From Kitasatospora arboriphila (lineage in GTDB: Bacteria; Actinomycetota; Actinomycetes; Mycobacteriales; Mycobacteriaceae), in NCBI RefSeq assembly GCF_000717275.1, contig NZ_JNYV01000001.1:620001-684000 (forward strand): a stretch of 64,000 nucleotides of DNA, read 5' to 3'. Made by a program: the position numbers and the translations under genes. Of this stretch, positions 33,960-43,299 are shown piece after piece. Under the pieces are notes generated by a model, which saw only the letters and a list, made by a program, of their open reading frames with translations, was not told the DNA's origin and ran no database searches. Every line of letters starts with the position of its first letter. Positions within the stretch are counted from its first letter, which is position 1.

Positions 33960-34279
33960 TCGCCGAGCACACCGTCCTCGGGCAGACGCAGATCCTGTTT
34001 TTCCAGTTCCTCGATGTTGACGTCCTTGAACGTGATCACCCGTACCTGTTTCACGAATCGAGCAGGGCGGTACATGTCCCAGACCCAGGCGTCATTCATC
34101 CGGACCTCGAAGTAGACCTCGCCGTCCGCATTTCGGGGCACCATCTCTACCGCGTTGGCCAGATAGAACCGACGTTCTGTCTCGACCACGTAGGTGAATT
34201 GACCGACGATGTCCTTGTACTCGCGGTACAGGGACAGTTCCATCTCGGTTTCGTACTTCTCGAGATCTTCGGCGCTCAT
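33956..34279 (-). CDS. DUF2469 family protein
   Basis: The 107-residue acidic protein begins MSAEDLEKYETEMELSLYREYKDIVGQF and contains YVVETERRFYLANAV and WVWDMYRPARFVKQVRV. It is strongly conserved in actinobacteria directly downstream of rnhB (Rv2901c). The function is not established. It lies 9 nt downstream of rnhB on the same strand. Confidence 0.9.
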   Translation of the reverse strand: MSAEDLEKYETEMELSLYREYKDIVGQFTYVVETERRFYLANAVEMVPRNADGEVYFEVRMNDAWVWDMYRPARFVKQVRVITFKDVNIEELEKQDLRLPEDGVLGD

Positions 34280-34288
34280 TCCCTCAGC

Positions 34289-34999
34289 CTAACGTCCTGC
34301 GGTCTCGCCCACGCGCACCCGTAGCCGCACATTGCGATACGACATCCTGTGTTGTGGGGACGGGCCGAGCTCGTCGAGACATTGCATGTGCATCTCGGTG
34401 CTGTAGCCCTTGTGGACGGCGAACCCATATCCGGGCAGCGACGTGTCCATGTCGACCATGATCCTGTCCCTGGTGACCTTCGCGATGATGCTGGCGGCGG
34501 CGATACATGCTGCTGCGCCGTCGCCTCCGATCACCGGGAGGGAGGGCGCGGTGAGCCCTGGCACCCGGAACCCATCCGACAGCACATAGCCCGGTTGGAC
34601 ACCGAGCCCGGCGACGGCTCGCCGCATTCCCTCGATGTTGACGACATGGATACCCAGCCGGTCGACTTCGTCTGCCTCGATGACCACCGCGCTCCAGGCA
34701 ACAGCGTGCCGGGTCACGGACTTGTACAACTTGTCGCGGGTCTTCGCCGTCAGCTTCTTCGAGTCATCGAGATCGGCGAGAGAGATCAGCTGCGTCGGCT
34801 TGAGGATGCACGCAGCGACCACCAGTGGTCCGGCACAAGCTCCGCGCCCTGCCTCGTCCACGCCGGCGACGGGCCCGAGCCCGCTGCGGTACAGCGCTGC
34901 TTCCAATGTGCGCAAGCCGGCGGCTCGCCGTATCACCACACGAGGTGGCCAGGTGGTCGCCACCGGTTGCCTACTTCTGGGGGTCGACGGAGTCGACAC
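34289..34999 (-). CDS. rnhB: Ribonuclease HII
   Basis: Removes RNA from RNA-DNA hybrids and misincorporated ribonucleotides. The catalytic motif [14 protein letters not shown] supplies D and [17 protein letters not shown] and the distal acidic residue in [13 protein letters not shown] with HKGYST complete the active-site pattern. The length is 236 residues, with an N-terminal extension of about 25 residues before [13 protein letters not shown]; a later start is possible because this part overlaps the end of lepB. Confidence 0.94.
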   Translation of the reverse strand: MSTPSTPRSRQPVATTWPPRVVIRRAAGLRTLEAALYRSGLGPVAGVDEAGRGACAGPLVVAACILKPTQLISLADLDDSKKLTAKTRDKLYKSVTRHAVAWSAVVIEADEVDRLGIHVVNIEGMRRAVAGLGVQPGYVLSDGFRVPGLTAPSLPVIGGDGAAACIAAASIIAKVTRDRIMVDMDTSLPGYGFAVHKGYSTEMHMQCLDELGPSPQHRMSYRNVRLRVRVGETAGR

Positions 35000-35855
35000 C
35001 GCCGATACGCGAGAACGGGTAGATGATGTAGCGGACCTTGCCGCGTATGTCGTCGACGGGCACCATGCCCCGCAATTCGTCGTCCTGGTGGTACCGGGAG
35101 TCGGCTGAATTACCGCGGTTATCGCCCATCACCCAGACGAACCCCTCGGGAACGTCGATCGGGCCGAAGTCTGCGCCGAAGCACGAATTGAGCTGGCCCG
35201 TATCGTCTTTGAGATCGCCGGGACGCATCTGGGCGTTCTCTTCCTGGAGCTTCAGGTCGATGTACGGCTCATCGAGGGGCTGGCCGTTCACCTTGACTCC
35301 GGTGCGATCTGCGTTGCGGCACTCCACCCGCTGACCGCCCGTCGCGATGATCCGCTTGACGAGGTTGTTCTCGTCCGGCGGGGCGAACCCGAACCACGAC
35401 ATGGCGTTCTGGGCGCCGCGGATGACCGTGTTGGATGACCGCGGCGATTTCCAGCCCTGATCCCACGATGACGTGGGGGCCTTGAACACCACGACGTCGC
35501 CGGCCTCGGGGTCGCTCCACCGATACACCAACTTGTCGATGACGATCCGGTCGTTGGTGCAGCCGGTGCAGCCGTGCAGCGTGTTCTCCATCGATTCGGA
35601 CGGAATCACGTACTGCCGCCCGATGAACGTCTGGAGAACCCACGTCAGCGCGAGCACACAGATCAGAATGATCGCGGTCTCGCGTAACAGCGACGCCTTC
35701 TTCTTCGGCGCGACATCGGCGGTGCCGTCTATCCGGCGCCACGGACGTGCTTGCCGATCGGGGTCAGCCGCACGGTCCGGGTCTGCAGGTCGACTGTCGT
35801 ACGGCTCGTCGCTGTAAGGGTCTGAACCCTCAGGATTGCGGGGGGTGTTTACCAC
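34971..35855 (-). CDS. lepB: Signal peptidase I
   Basis: Type I leader peptidase anchored by one N-terminal helix ([20 protein letters not shown], residues 60-79) after a charged cytoplasmic tail. The Ser/Lys dyad is S88 in [11 protein letters not shown] and K167 in [11 protein letters not shown]. The box E sequence is [13 protein letters not shown]. The length of 294 is typical of mycobacteria. It is next to rplS and overlaps rnhB by 29 nt. Confidence 0.96.
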   Translation of the reverse strand: MVNTPRNPEGSDPYSDEPYDSRPADPDRAADPDRQARPWRRIDGTADVAPKKKASLLRETAIILICVLALTWVLQTFIGRQYVIPSESMENTLHGCTGCTNDRIVIDKLVYRWSDPEAGDVVVFKAPTSSWDQGWKSPRSSNTVIRGAQNAMSWFGFAPPDENNLVKRIIATGGQRVECRNADRTGVKVNGQPLDEPYIDLKLQEENAQMRPGDLKDDTGQLNSCFGADFGPIDVPEGFVWVMGDNRGNSADSRYHQDDELRGMVPVDDIRGKVRYIIYPFSRIGGVDSVDPQK

Positions 35856-35872
35856 GCCGCAAGCCTAGTAGG

Positions 35873-36214
35873 TCAGCGCTTTTCTTTGATCTTGGCTGCC
35901 TTGCCGCGCAGGTCACGCAGGTAGTACAGCTTCGCCCGGCGGACATCGCCACGGGTGACGACCTCGACCTTGGCAATGTTCGGGCTGTGCACGGGGAAGG
36001 TGCGCTCCACACCGACACCAAACGACACCTTGCGAACGGTGAAGGTCTCACGAACGCCGCCGCCTTGACGACGGATCACGACGCCCTTGAACACCTGAAC
36101 ACGTTCTTTGGAGCCCTCGATGACCTTGACGTGGACGTTGAGGGTGTCTCCGGCGCGGAAGTCGGGGATGTCGTCGCGCAGGGACTTGTTGTCCAAGAAA
36201 TCCAGAGTGTTCAT
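35873..36214 (-). CDS. rplS: 50S ribosomal protein L19
   Basis: The 113-residue protein contains the L19 landmarks [62 protein letters not shown] (partly quoted) and [19 protein letters not shown]. It is 17 nt upstream of lepB in the same orientation. In relatives trmD lies close upstream; here a five-gene cassette intervenes. Confidence 0.97.
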   Translation of the reverse strand: MNTLDFLDNKSLRDDIPDFRAGDTLNVHVKVIEGSKERVQVFKGVVIRRQGGGVRETFTVRKVSFGVGVERTFPVHSPNIAKVEVVTRGDVRRAKLYYLRDLRGKAAKIKEKR

Positions 36215-36279
36215 GATGTCGGTTCCAATCTTGCTGTTGGCGTGAGTAGAGGAACCTGGCGGCTTTCGTCCTGGACAAT

Positions 36280-37257
36280 TCAGGTGTGCGGCTCGACCGG
36301 TTCGTGCTCCGATTCGTGTGGTCTCCGCGACGAATCAGCCGACTCGGGCGGACCCGGCGTCTGACCGTCAAACGGCAACTGGTCAATTGTGCCAGAACCA
36401 CCCCCGACGGACGAAATCGCGGCGGCGAGCACCAGCTCCCCTGATTCGCCCGGGGCGGGTGCCGCGTGCACGGTGGCGTCCAGTTCCGCCTCGGCGCCGG
36501 ACTTCGCGTGCGCAACGTCGGGTTTACCTGCCATGAGGTCCTGAAGAAAGATCTTCGCGCGGATCAAGGGCCTGCGCACCCGCCGCTCACGTTTCACGGC
36601 GGCGTTCATCTTCTTCGGACGTTTGGTGTAACGCCAACGAGCCCATGGCGACGTCGGGCGTGCCAGTCGTATCGACGCCACCAGAAGAATCGGGAAGATG
36701 AACAATCCGATCAGCCCGGTCCAGATCTTGCCCTTGAGCAGGACGACCCCTGCCAGCAGGAGCACAAACGCGGAATAGACGACAGCCACCACGATCGACA
36801 CCACGTCCGCGGTGTCCACACCCGCCCAGTCGAGCGGGTGGAACCCGAGGAGAACCAGCCCCATCACCGCGACCGCCACGAATACCGCGTCTATCGACGC
36901 GCGGCCCTCTTCGGCCCAGTAGACATCCCGCAGATAGAAGATGAGCGCGAACTCATCGAGCACCAGCGCGGCACCGACACCGAACAGCGCGGCAAAGATG
37001 GACAGGGTGGTCTGGGACCCGTTGATGGCGAGCGCGATCAGCCCCAGCCCCGACAGCATCGTCAGCACGGTCCCGAAGACGACGTGATGGATGTGCATGC
37101 CACCGGGGGTGACGTTGCTGAACCACCAGCTGACCTCGGCACGGATCAGTCGGACGCTGATCCGGATTCCGAGAAACCCGAGGATGAAGCCGATGTACGC
37201 CATGAAAAGCGGTAATCGGCCGTTGTCGATGATCGATTCTTGGAACCAATGGCCCAT
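36280..37257 (-). CDS. Six-helix integral membrane protein of unknown function
   Basis: I do not recognise a characterised family. The 325-residue protein has six hydrophobic segments ([82 protein letters not shown] and [14 protein letters not shown]). A conspicuous [11 protein letters not shown] motif sits at the start of helix 2. The last 110 residues are a charged, then Pro/Ser/Glu-rich cytoplasmic tail. It is the last gene of the cassette 36,280-39,434, 9 nt after the preceding gene. Confidence 0.75.
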   Translation of the reverse strand: MGHWFQESIIDNGRLPLFMAYIGFILGFLGIRISVRLIRAEVSWWFSNVTPGGMHIHHVVFGTVLTMLSGLGLIALAINGSQTTLSIFAALFGVGAALVLDEFALIFYLRDVYWAEEGRASIDAVFVAVAVMGLVLLGFHPLDWAGVDTADVVSIVVAVVYSAFVLLLAGVVLLKGKIWTGLIGLFIFPILLVASIRLARPTSPWARWRYTKRPKKMNAAVKRERRVRRPLIRAKIFLQDLMAGKPDVAHAKSGAEAELDATVHAAPAPGESGELVLAAAISSVGGGSGTIDQLPFDGQTPGPPESADSSRRPHESEHEPVEPHT

Positions 37258-37266
37258 CCGCTGAGA

Positions 37267-37701
37267 TTAGTCGCCGACGTGGTCTCGCAGGAGGTTTGCG
37301 ACCAAAGACGTCGACCCCATCGCTGCGGCCGCCTCACACACCACTTCGCGGAGCCCTTCCCGCCCCGTGCCCGCGGTTCCGAACTCCACGGCTGCGAGCG
37401 CTCGCGCTCGTGCGAACTCTGTTCGATACTCGGCTGACCGGCCCGCATGAGACGCTGCAAAAGCTGCCGCATCGAACCGCCCTCGAAGGGATGCGATGGC
37501 CAGCTTCTGTGCCGGGCTCAGCGGTCTGCCGTTTCTCCAGCAGCTCAGCGCGTCGGTGACCGGACCCTCGGTACGTACCGACGCAGCGTCGAGGGCCATC
37601 ACCGCTGCAAGCAGGCCGGTTCGGCTGATGTGCCGAGGGTTCACCCGGTCCACGAGTCCGGCAACCCCCGACGCCAGGACATCGATGCGGTGAGCACTCA
37701 T
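37267..37701 (-). CDS. Hypothetical helical protein (cassette)
   Basis: The 144-residue product is Ala-rich and predicted helical (HISRTGLLAAVMALDAASVRTEG and FDAAAFAASHAGRSAEYRTEF). No signal peptide or catalytic motif was seen. It overlaps the upstream 339-residue gene by 4 nt, so the two are translationally coupled and may work as a pair (for example substrate and partner). No function is assigned. Confidence 0.65.
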   Translation of the reverse strand: MSAHRIDVLASGVAGLVDRVNPRHISRTGLLAAVMALDAASVRTEGPVTDALSCWRNGRPLSPAQKLAIASLRGRFDAAAFAASHAGRSAEYRTEFARARALAAVEFGTAGTGREGLREVVCEAAAAMGSTSLVANLLRDHVGD

Positions 37702-38717
37702 TGTCCGTCCCCCTGCCCGGTGGCCTCGTCGCCCGATGATGAGGTGACGCCGGCATCTGCGAGCTGCGATCGGACCTCGGGAGTGGGAGGTGTGGTGGCG
37801 CAGACCGCCAACGGGACAAGATCCCGGGCGGCTAGATAGTCGGCGATCACCAGTTCAGGGGACCTGCCGTCACCGACGACGACCTCGTCCGGTTCGGGCA
37901 CCGTCCCCGGTCGAAGGTAGCCACCTGGTTCACTGGTACCCACTACGACGATGCGGCGTCCGTCGTGGTCTTGCCCGAGTCCTACGGCGATTCGGATCCA
38001 TGGCGCCACCTCGGGTGGCTGCATCGACGACAGATGCGCTGCCCGGGTCTGCAACATCGAGAGGTCTGCGGCCGAGACATCTGCGGCAAAGGGCAGGTCG
38101 CCGTCGCGACTCTTCCCGGCTGCCGCGACCATTGCCGAGCCTGCCCCCATCATGGCGCCGGGGATCATCGGTGCGCCGGCAGCGTTGCCCGTCGTCTGGC
38201 CGTGTTCGCTGTCACGCTGCTCTGCGGCGTGGGCCGCAGCGGCGTCAGCGAGTTCGCGACTACCGGATTCGAAATCGCCGGCGACGGCGGCCAGCACGGT
38301 GGCAGCGGCGTGTTCGGCGCCCATGGCCGCGGTGATGTCTCCCGTCGTCACACCCACCACCCGCGCCGCCTGCAGGTCTCGATCCGCCATCGCCGCGGCC
38401 ACGGTGAGTCGCTCGTGGGTCAGTGCCACCAAGTCAGAGAATCGGGCTGCGAGGTCTGATTCGGCGCCGACCAGTTGCGCTGCCCTGGCCGCTTGGTCCG
38501 CGAGAGCGGTCGCCTTTGCCGTCAGGGCGCTGCCCGTCCGGCCGTCCATTGCGTCGGCGACCTGTGCGGTAGCCGCCTCGACGGCGTGCTGTAGGTCGAG
38601 AAGCCGTTGCGCCACAACACGATACCGTTCGACCGACCGACCGATCATGTCTGGGTCGATCGCCGGCCAGGCATCGCGGAGGAGCCGCTCGACGTGCTCA
38701 CCCGGCGTGGTCAGCAC
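37698..38717 (-). CDS. Helical protein with alpha/beta C-terminal domain, type VII-secretion-like context
   Basis: The start GTG 38717 has GGAG 9 nt upstream and gives 339 residues. Residues 1-175 are long Ala-rich helices (EHVERLLRDAWPAIDP, AVEAATAQVADAMDG) like WXG/PPE-type secretion substrates. A Gly/Met-rich linker follows (PMIPGAMMGAGSAMVAAAG), then a compact domain with APWIRIAVGLGQDHDGRRIVVVGTSEPGGYLRP (quoted in part). The two-part build, helical secretion module plus small domain, resembles actinobacterial secreted effectors. No YxxxD/E signal was identified. It overlaps both neighbours. Confidence 0.6.
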   Translation of the reverse strand: MLTTPGEHVERLLRDAWPAIDPDMIGRSVERYRVVAQRLLDLQHAVEAATAQVADAMDGRTGSALTAKATALADQAARAAQLVGAESDLAARFSDLVALTHERLTVAAAMADRDLQAARVVGVTTGDITAAMGAEHAAATVLAAVAGDFESGSRELADAAAAHAAEQRDSEHGQTTGNAAGAPMIPGAMMGAGSAMVAAAGKSRDGDLPFAADVSAADLSMLQTRAAHLSSMQPPEVAPWIRIAVGLGQDHDGRRIVVVGTSEPGGYLRPGTVPEPDEVVVGDGRSPELVIADYLAARDLVPLAVCATTPPTPEVRSQLADAGVTSSSGDEATGQGDGQ

Positions 38718-39037
38718 CGCTCGGCTCCAGGTGCCGGAAGGGGCAGGCCGATATCGGCGGACTGCAGGTCGGTGCATGCGCGACCGATGTCGTCGACGTG
38801 GTCCGCCAGGGACATTCGGAGCTGATCCAGAACCGACGCGGTCGCGTGTGAGAGGTGCGCTGCGCCGACCATGAAGACGGCGCCACCGACGTGGAACGAG
38901 CAGCGCGCCCTCAGCTCGGCGTCCACGGCAGCAACTTCTTCGCGGATGGAGTCGATCTCGCCGATCAGTAAAGCGAACTCATCAGCGCCTGCACGCACCG
39001 CTGTGTCATCGAGCCGAAACGATTCGCTTCCGTACAT
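38711..39037 (-). CDS. EspC/WXG100-like small protein
   Basis: A 108-residue all-helical product starting at ATG 39037 behind GGGGGAGCAGG. The sequence FRLDDTAVRAGADEFALLIGEID, then HATASVLDQLRMSLADHVDDIG and ending CTDLQSADIGL, fits the EspC-like (DUF2580) pattern of ESX-associated proteins: two helices separated by a short glycine-containing turn. It overlaps the next gene by 7 nt. No ESX secretion machinery is present in this window. Confidence 0.6.
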   Translation of the reverse strand: MYGSESFRLDDTAVRAGADEFALLIGEIDSIREEVAAVDAELRARCSFHVGGAVFMVGAAHLSHATASVLDQLRMSLADHVDDIGRACTDLQSADIGLPLPAPGAERC

Positions 39038-39080
39038 TGGCCTGCTCCCCCGCTGCCGCATTCCTCAACCCCAGCCGCCG

Positions 39081-39434
39081 TCAGAAAAGATCCGAATACC
39101 CTGGGCCTTGATTTTGGACGAGTTCCCCGGCCAACCGGTTCCTTCGTTCGGTGAGCTCTTCGTCGGCGCGCCGCACCAGGAGCGCGATCTCATCGGCGAG
39201 CTGACCAGCGCGGTAACGGCGCATCGCCAGGGGGTCGATCGACAGCCCGGTGAGCAATCCCCGCGCGTTGATCACCACCGTGATGAGGCGGTCCTTTGAT
39301 GTCGCCTCGACGGTTGTCCCGCGCATCTCCTCGGCCAGCACGCGCAGACGGTCGCGCTGCTCATCCACCTCGATCAGCACAGCCGCCAACGCGCTGTTGC
39401 CGATATCCACCTGCCCGGGCTCGATCCCCATCAA
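39081..39434 (-). CDS. YbaB/EbfC-family protein
   Basis: The 117-residue product has a long N-terminal coiled coil (LIEVDEQRDRLRVLAEEMRGTTVE), then the YbaB core strand pattern RLITVVINARGLLTGLSIDPLAM and a helical tail. YbaB-like proteins of this kind are frequent in ESX-related clusters of Mycobacteriales, distinct from the recR-linked nucleoid protein. It is the first gene of the cassette; either of two tandem ATGs could start it. Confidence 0.7.
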   Translation of the reverse strand: MMGIEPGQVDIGNSALAAVLIEVDEQRDRLRVLAEEMRGTTVEATSKDRLITVVINARGLLTGLSIDPLAMRRYRAGQLADEIALLVRRADEELTERRNRLAGELVQNQGPGYSDLF

Positions 39435-39509
39435 CGTTCCCCCCTCGCGTCGCAGATGTTAACCCGGCTCGGGTGGCCGACGCTCGATCGACGGCAGTGC
39501 GGTGTGGTC

Positions 39510-40220
39510 CTACTGCTCAGGAGGTAGGAGGTCTGGTCGACGCTCCCTTGTGCGGGCGAGGGATTGTTCGCGGCGCCACTGTTGCTGTTTCGCGTGGTCG
39601 CCGCCGCGGAGGACCTCGGGGACCTCGAGCCCGCGCCACACCGGCGGCCTGGTGTAACTGGGCCCTTCCAGGAGGCCGTCGGAGAACGAGTCCTGCTGAT
39701 GCGAGGACGCGTTTCCCAGTACGCCATCGATCAGGCGAACGGTGGCCTCCACCATCGCCATGACAGCCACCTCACCCCCGATGAGGACGAAGTCGCCGAT
39801 CGAGACCTCCTGCACACGAACGCGCTTGGCGGCGTCATCGATCACCCGCTGATCTATCCCCTCATACCGGCCACAGGCGAAGACGATGTGCTTCTCGCGG
39901 CTCCAGGCCTGCGCGGTTGCCTGGGTGAAAGGGACGCCTGCGGGAGTGGGCACCACAAGAAGCGCGTCGTCTGGACACACTTCGTCGAGACAGGGTCCCC
40001 ACACCGTGGGCTTCATGACCATTCCAGGCCCGCCCCCATAGGGGGAATCGTCGACGGCGCGGTGCACGTCGTGCGTCCAGTCGCGCAGATCGTAGGTGTC
40101 GAGTGCGACGATCCCCCTGTCGATCGCCTTGCCCAGCAATGCCATTCGCATGGGCTCGAGATAGTCGGGGAAGATCGAGACCACCCCGATACGGATCGCA
40201 GGCCCCGCCTCGTCGGTCAT
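39510..40220 (-). CDS. trmD: tRNA (guanine-N1-)-methyltransferase
   Basis: Forms m1G37 in tRNAs reading CNN codons; SPOUT fold with a SAM trefoil knot. The 236-residue protein has IGVVSIFPDYLEPM, DLRDWTHDVHRAVDDSPYGGGPGMVMKP (key D, H and GGGPGM), HIVFACGRYEGIDQRV and VSIGDFVLIGGEVAVMAM. It overlaps rimM by 4 nt, forming the rpsP-KH-rimM-trmD operon. Confidence 0.97.
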   Translation of the reverse strand: MTDEAGPAIRIGVVSIFPDYLEPMRMALLGKAIDRGIVALDTYDLRDWTHDVHRAVDDSPYGGGPGMVMKPTVWGPCLDEVCPDDALLVVPTPAGVPFTQATAQAWSREKHIVFACGRYEGIDQRVIDDAAKRVRVQEVSIGDFVLIGGEVAVMAMVEATVRLIDGVLGNASSHQQDSFSDGLLEGPSYTRPPVWRGLEVPEVLRGGDHAKQQQWRREQSLARTRERRPDLLPPEQ

Positions 40221-40741
40221 TCCGGATCCAGCAGACCGTCGGGTGGGTCGATTTCGATCAGGCTACGGCTCACCGTCGGCACGATCGCCGTGACAAACGG
40301 GATCAGGATCTCGCGGCCTTCGTCAGTCTTCACCGACAACAGATCACCGGCGGGCAGATGCACCACATCGGCGACGACACCGACGTCGTCGCCGTCGACG
40401 GTGCGCACCGGAACCCCTTGCAGTTCATGGTCATAGAACTCGTCCGGATCGTCGCCGGACGACACCTCGTCGGCGTCGATCAAGAACAGCAGTCCGCGTA
40501 GCGCCATGGCCGAGTCGCGGTCCCCGACCTCGGCAACAGACAGCAACAGCCGCCCGGAGTGGTTCCGGGCGGCTGTCACCGTATAACTGTTCTCGACGAA
40601 GGTGTTCTTACCGGTGGACAGGCGGCCTCGCAGCTTCTGCCCGATGGCAAAACGCTCTTCGGGAGCGTCGGTGCGGACGTCGACCACCAGTTCACCGCGC
40701 ACGCCGTGCGTTTTGGTGACGCGGCCGATTACCAGGTCCAT
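40217..40741 (-). CDS. rimM: Ribosome maturation factor RimM
   Basis: 16S rRNA processing factor binding S19. The start ATG 40741 (MDLVIGRVTKTHGVRGELVV) gives 174 residues; longer readings upstream run into the gap after the KH gene. The N-terminal RimM domain and the C-terminal PRC-barrel part (EFYDHELQGVPVRTVDGDDVG and HLPAGDLLSVK) are both visible. Confidence 0.96.
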   Translation of the reverse strand: MDLVIGRVTKTHGVRGELVVDVRTDAPEERFAIGQKLRGRLSTGKNTFVENSYTVTAARNHSGRLLLSVAEVGDRDSAMALRGLLFLIDADEVSSGDDPDEFYDHELQGVPVRTVDGDDVGVVADVVHLPAGDLLSVKTDEGREILIPFVTAIVPTVSRSLIEIDPPDGLLDPE

Positions 40742-40766
40742 CGTCGTCGCTTTTTCGGTGCCTGCG

Positions 40767-41009
40767 TCAGCGGTCGGTGTCGACGATGTCGACACGAACG
40801 CCCCGGCCACCGATTCCGGTGACCAGAGTGCGCAGTGCAGTGGCCGTGCGGCCATTGCGGCCGATGACCTTACCGAGGTCTTCGGGGTTCACGTGAACCT
40901 CGACAAAACGTCCTCGCCGTCCGGTGACCAGTTCGACGCGGACGTCGTCAGGGTTGGCAACGATGCCGCGAACGAGGTGTTCGACGGCGTCGGCGACGAC
41001 AACACTCAC
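40767..41009 (-). CDS. khpA: KH-domain RNA-binding protein (KhpA)
   Basis: An 80-residue protein made of one type II KH domain with the GxxG loop in [16 protein letters not shown], preceded by [26 protein letters not shown] (quoted for context). It is conserved between rpsP and rimM in actinobacteria (Rv2908c). Its GTG start overlaps the rpsP stop by 4 nt. Confidence 0.94.
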   Translation of the reverse strand: MSVVVADAVEHLVRGIVANPDDVRVELVTGRRGRFVEVHVNPEDLGKVIGRNGRTATALRTLVTGIGGRGVRVDIVDTDR

Positions 41010-41482
41010 TTGTCAGCGGCCTCGGCTGGAGCCTCGTCGGCAGCGGCTGCCTCTGCCTTGGGGGCGTCGGCCTTCGAGGAATCGTCGGCCTTCTTGGCGG
41101 CCTTCTTCTTCGGTGTGGTGGCCTCGGCGGACGGTCCGTTGTCAGCGGCGGCGAGTGCGGCGTTGAACAGGTCCTGCTTGCTGGGCTTGGGCTCGGCAAC
41201 ACGCAGCGTGCCCTCGGCGCCCGGCAGTCCCTTGTGCTTCTGCCAGTCACCGGTGATCTTCAGCAGTGCTGCAACGGGCTCGGTCGGCTGTGCGCCGACT
41301 CCCAGCCAGTACTGCGCACGCTCGGAGTCGACCTCGATCAGGCTCGGCTCTTCCTTCGGGTGGTAACGACCGATGGTCTCGATTGCCCGGCCGTTGCGAC
41401 GGGTGCGGGCGTCGGCGACGACGATGCGGTACTGGGGATTGCGGATCTTGCCGAGGCGGGTGAGCTTGATCTTGACAGACAC
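41006..41482 (-). CDS. rpsP: 30S ribosomal protein S16
   Basis: The first 85 residues are S16 ([56 protein letters not shown]). Residues 90-158 form an Ala/Lys/Glu-rich extension ([20 protein letters not shown]) typical of high-GC actinobacteria. It is the first gene of the rpsP-khpA-rimM-trmD operon. Confidence 0.97.
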   Translation of the reverse strand: MSVKIKLTRLGKIRNPQYRIVVADARTRRNGRAIETIGRYHPKEEPSLIEVDSERAQYWLGVGAQPTEPVAALLKITGDWQKHKGLPGAEGTLRVAEPKPSKQDLFNAALAAADNGPSAEATTPKKKAAKKADDSSKADAPKAEAAAADEAPAEAADK

Positions 41483-41670
41483 GAGTTACTTCCTTCTGTG
41501 GTCACAGTGCAATTCGGCGACGCCCCACCGTTGGGGAGCCCGGTTTTGCTGTTCGGTGGTGTGACCGCCGGTCGGTGTCTAGCCGGGTCCGGCGAACCAG
41601 CGTCCCATTCTGCCAGAGGGATGGCCCCGAGAAGAAATCCGTCGGGAACACGGCACCGACGATGGGTCTT

Positions 41671-42630
41671 TCAGCCCGCAGCCGCGACGGCGGCGCGTGC
41701 GTCCTCGGTGACCAATTCCATGTTGATCGCGGACGCCGCAACCGCACCGTCGGCCGCCGCTCCACCGACCTGAGCCATCAGGTTCGCCACGTTGCCGGCG
41801 ACGTACACCCCGGGGACGTTGGTCAGACCGGTCTCGTCCGCCTCGATGTACTGCCCGGCTCCCTTGGGGTGGTCGGTCAGTGTCAGACCCAGGTCGACGA
41901 GGAAGTCGGCCCGGGCGACGAACCGGGGCATCACCACGATGACCTCCCGCGCCCAGACCGTCCCGTCCACCATTCGAACCCCGGTCAACCGCCCGTCGGA
42001 CGACTCGACTGCTGCAACTTCGCCCTCGACGACGCGGACACCCCTGGCCGCGAGCTGTGCCGATTCTTCAACGGTGGGCCGCACGGAGTCGTTGACGAAC
42101 AAGATGACGTCGGCACTCCATTGCCGGAACAACAATGCCTGATGCGCGGCCTGCTCGGTGACCGCCAGAATGCCGATCGCCTGGTCACGAACCTCCCAGC
42201 CGTGGCAGTAGGGGCAGTGCAGTACACCTCTCCCCCATTGCTCGGACACACCGGGGATGTCGGGCAGTTCGTCGGTGAGGCCCGTGGTGACCAGCACCCG
42301 ACGGGCTCGTACCTCTCGACCGTCGTCCAGTGCGATCACGAAGCCGTGGTCGACGTCTCCCCTGACTGCCTTTGCCTCCGCATCCGCCACGTGCGCGCCG
42401 TAGCTCCGGACCTCTTGTCGCCCTATCGCCACGTACTCCGCCGGCGAGATTCCGTCGCGGGTCAGCAACCCGTGCACCCCGGCGGCGGGAGCGTTCCTGG
42501 GTTGGCCGGAATCGAGGACCAGAACCGACCGCCGGGAGCGACTCAGCACCAGCGCAGCACTCAGTCCGGCCGCTCCGCCGCCCACGACGACTACCTCGTA
42601 TTCGTCGACAAGCTGCTCTCCGGTACTCAT
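41671..42630 (-). CDS. Thioredoxin-reductase-like FAD/NAD(P) oxidoreductase
   Basis: The 319-residue flavoprotein has an N-terminal FAD motif VVVVGGGAAGLSAALVLSRS and the redox-type CxxC in LHCPYCHGWEVRDQ. A second nucleotide region follows, and the C-terminal FAD contact is VYVAGNVANLMAQVGGAAADG. This matches the group of TrxR-like proteins that lack a dedicated thioredoxin and in some cases oxidise dithiols using oxygen. It is divergent from the XRE-cupin regulator gene, with shared palindromic sites between, so regulation by it is likely. The substrate is unknown. Confidence 0.83.
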   Translation of the reverse strand: MSTGEQLVDEYEVVVVGGGAAGLSAALVLSRSRRSVLVLDSGQPRNAPAAGVHGLLTRDGISPAEYVAIGRQEVRSYGAHVADAEAKAVRGDVDHGFVIALDDGREVRARRVLVTTGLTDELPDIPGVSEQWGRGVLHCPYCHGWEVRDQAIGILAVTEQAAHQALLFRQWSADVILFVNDSVRPTVEESAQLAARGVRVVEGEVAAVESSDGRLTGVRMVDGTVWAREVIVVMPRFVARADFLVDLGLTLTDHPKGAGQYIEADETGLTNVPGVYVAGNVANLMAQVGGAAADGAVAASAINMELVTEDARAAVAAAG

Positions 42631-42652
42631 TCCACGTGACTACCCCGAACTG

Positions 42653-42681
42653 TTCGGCAATAATCCTTGCCGAATCGGCAA
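42653..42681. promoter_or_regulatory. Palindromic operator between flavoprotein and XRE-cupin genes
   Basis: TTCGGCAA (42653-42660), six bases, TTGCCGAA (42667-42674), then directly TCGGCAA (42675-42681). The three half-sites form two overlapping perfect palindromes in the 73-nt divergent intergenic region. They are the likely binding site of the adjacent XRE-cupin regulator and would cover both promoters. Confidence 0.65.
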
Positions 42682-42703
42682 ACGAGGACGACGATGTCGA
42701 GGC

Positions 42704-43279
42704 ATGGAAGACGAACTCCAACAAGCCCTCACCACGGTCGGCCCACGATTGCGAGCACTGCGCAAGGAACGTGATATCACCCTCGCCGATCTGTCCGAGG
42801 CCACCGGCATCTCGGAGAGCACCCTGTCACGGCTCGAATCCGGAGGCCGCAAGCCCACACTCGAATTGCTGCTCCCGCTGGCCAAGGTGCACGGCATTCC
42901 GCTGGACGAACTCGTCGGGGCACCGGCGACCGGTGATCCCCGGATTCATCTGCGTCCGATCAAACGGCATGGTCGCACCTTCATTCCGCTGACCCGGCGG
43001 GCCGGCGGTATCCAGGCCTTCAAACAGATCATCCCGCCCGCGCACGGCCCCCAGGTTCCCACTCCGCAAACGCATGAGGGTTACGAGTGGCTCTATGTTC
43101 TGTCCGGTCGGGTCCGGCTGATCCTCGGAGAGCAGGACCTCGAGCTCAAGGCCGGTGAAGCGGCCGAATTCGACACCCACGTTCCGCACTGGATGGGAGC
43201 CGCGGGGACCGAGGCCGCCGAGATGCTGTGCCTCTTCGGCACACAAGGCGAGCGAGCGCACGTCCGCGCCACATCGTGA
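42704..43279 (+). CDS. XRE-family regulator with C-terminal cupin
   Basis: The 191-residue protein has an N-terminal helix-turn-helix (RLRALRKERDITLADLSEATGISESTLSRLESG, residues about 14-46, quoted partly as ITLADLSEATGISESTLSRL). A C-terminal cupin barrel follows with HEGYEWLYVLSGRVRLILG and the HVPHWMGA strand. Such two-domain regulators sense small ligands and usually repress a divergent gene. Here that gene is the TrxR-like flavoprotein. Confidence 0.88.
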   Translation: MEDELQQALTTVGPRLRALRKERDITLADLSEATGISESTLSRLESGGRKPTLELLLPLAKVHGIPLDELVGAPATGDPRIHLRPIKRHGRTFIPLTRRAGGIQAFKQIIPPAHGPQVPTPQTHEGYEWLYVLSGRVRLILGEQDLELKAGEAAEFDTHVPHWMGAAGTEAAEMLCLFGTQGERAHVRATS

Positions 43280-43299
43280 CACGCTCGCGAACCCTGAGA

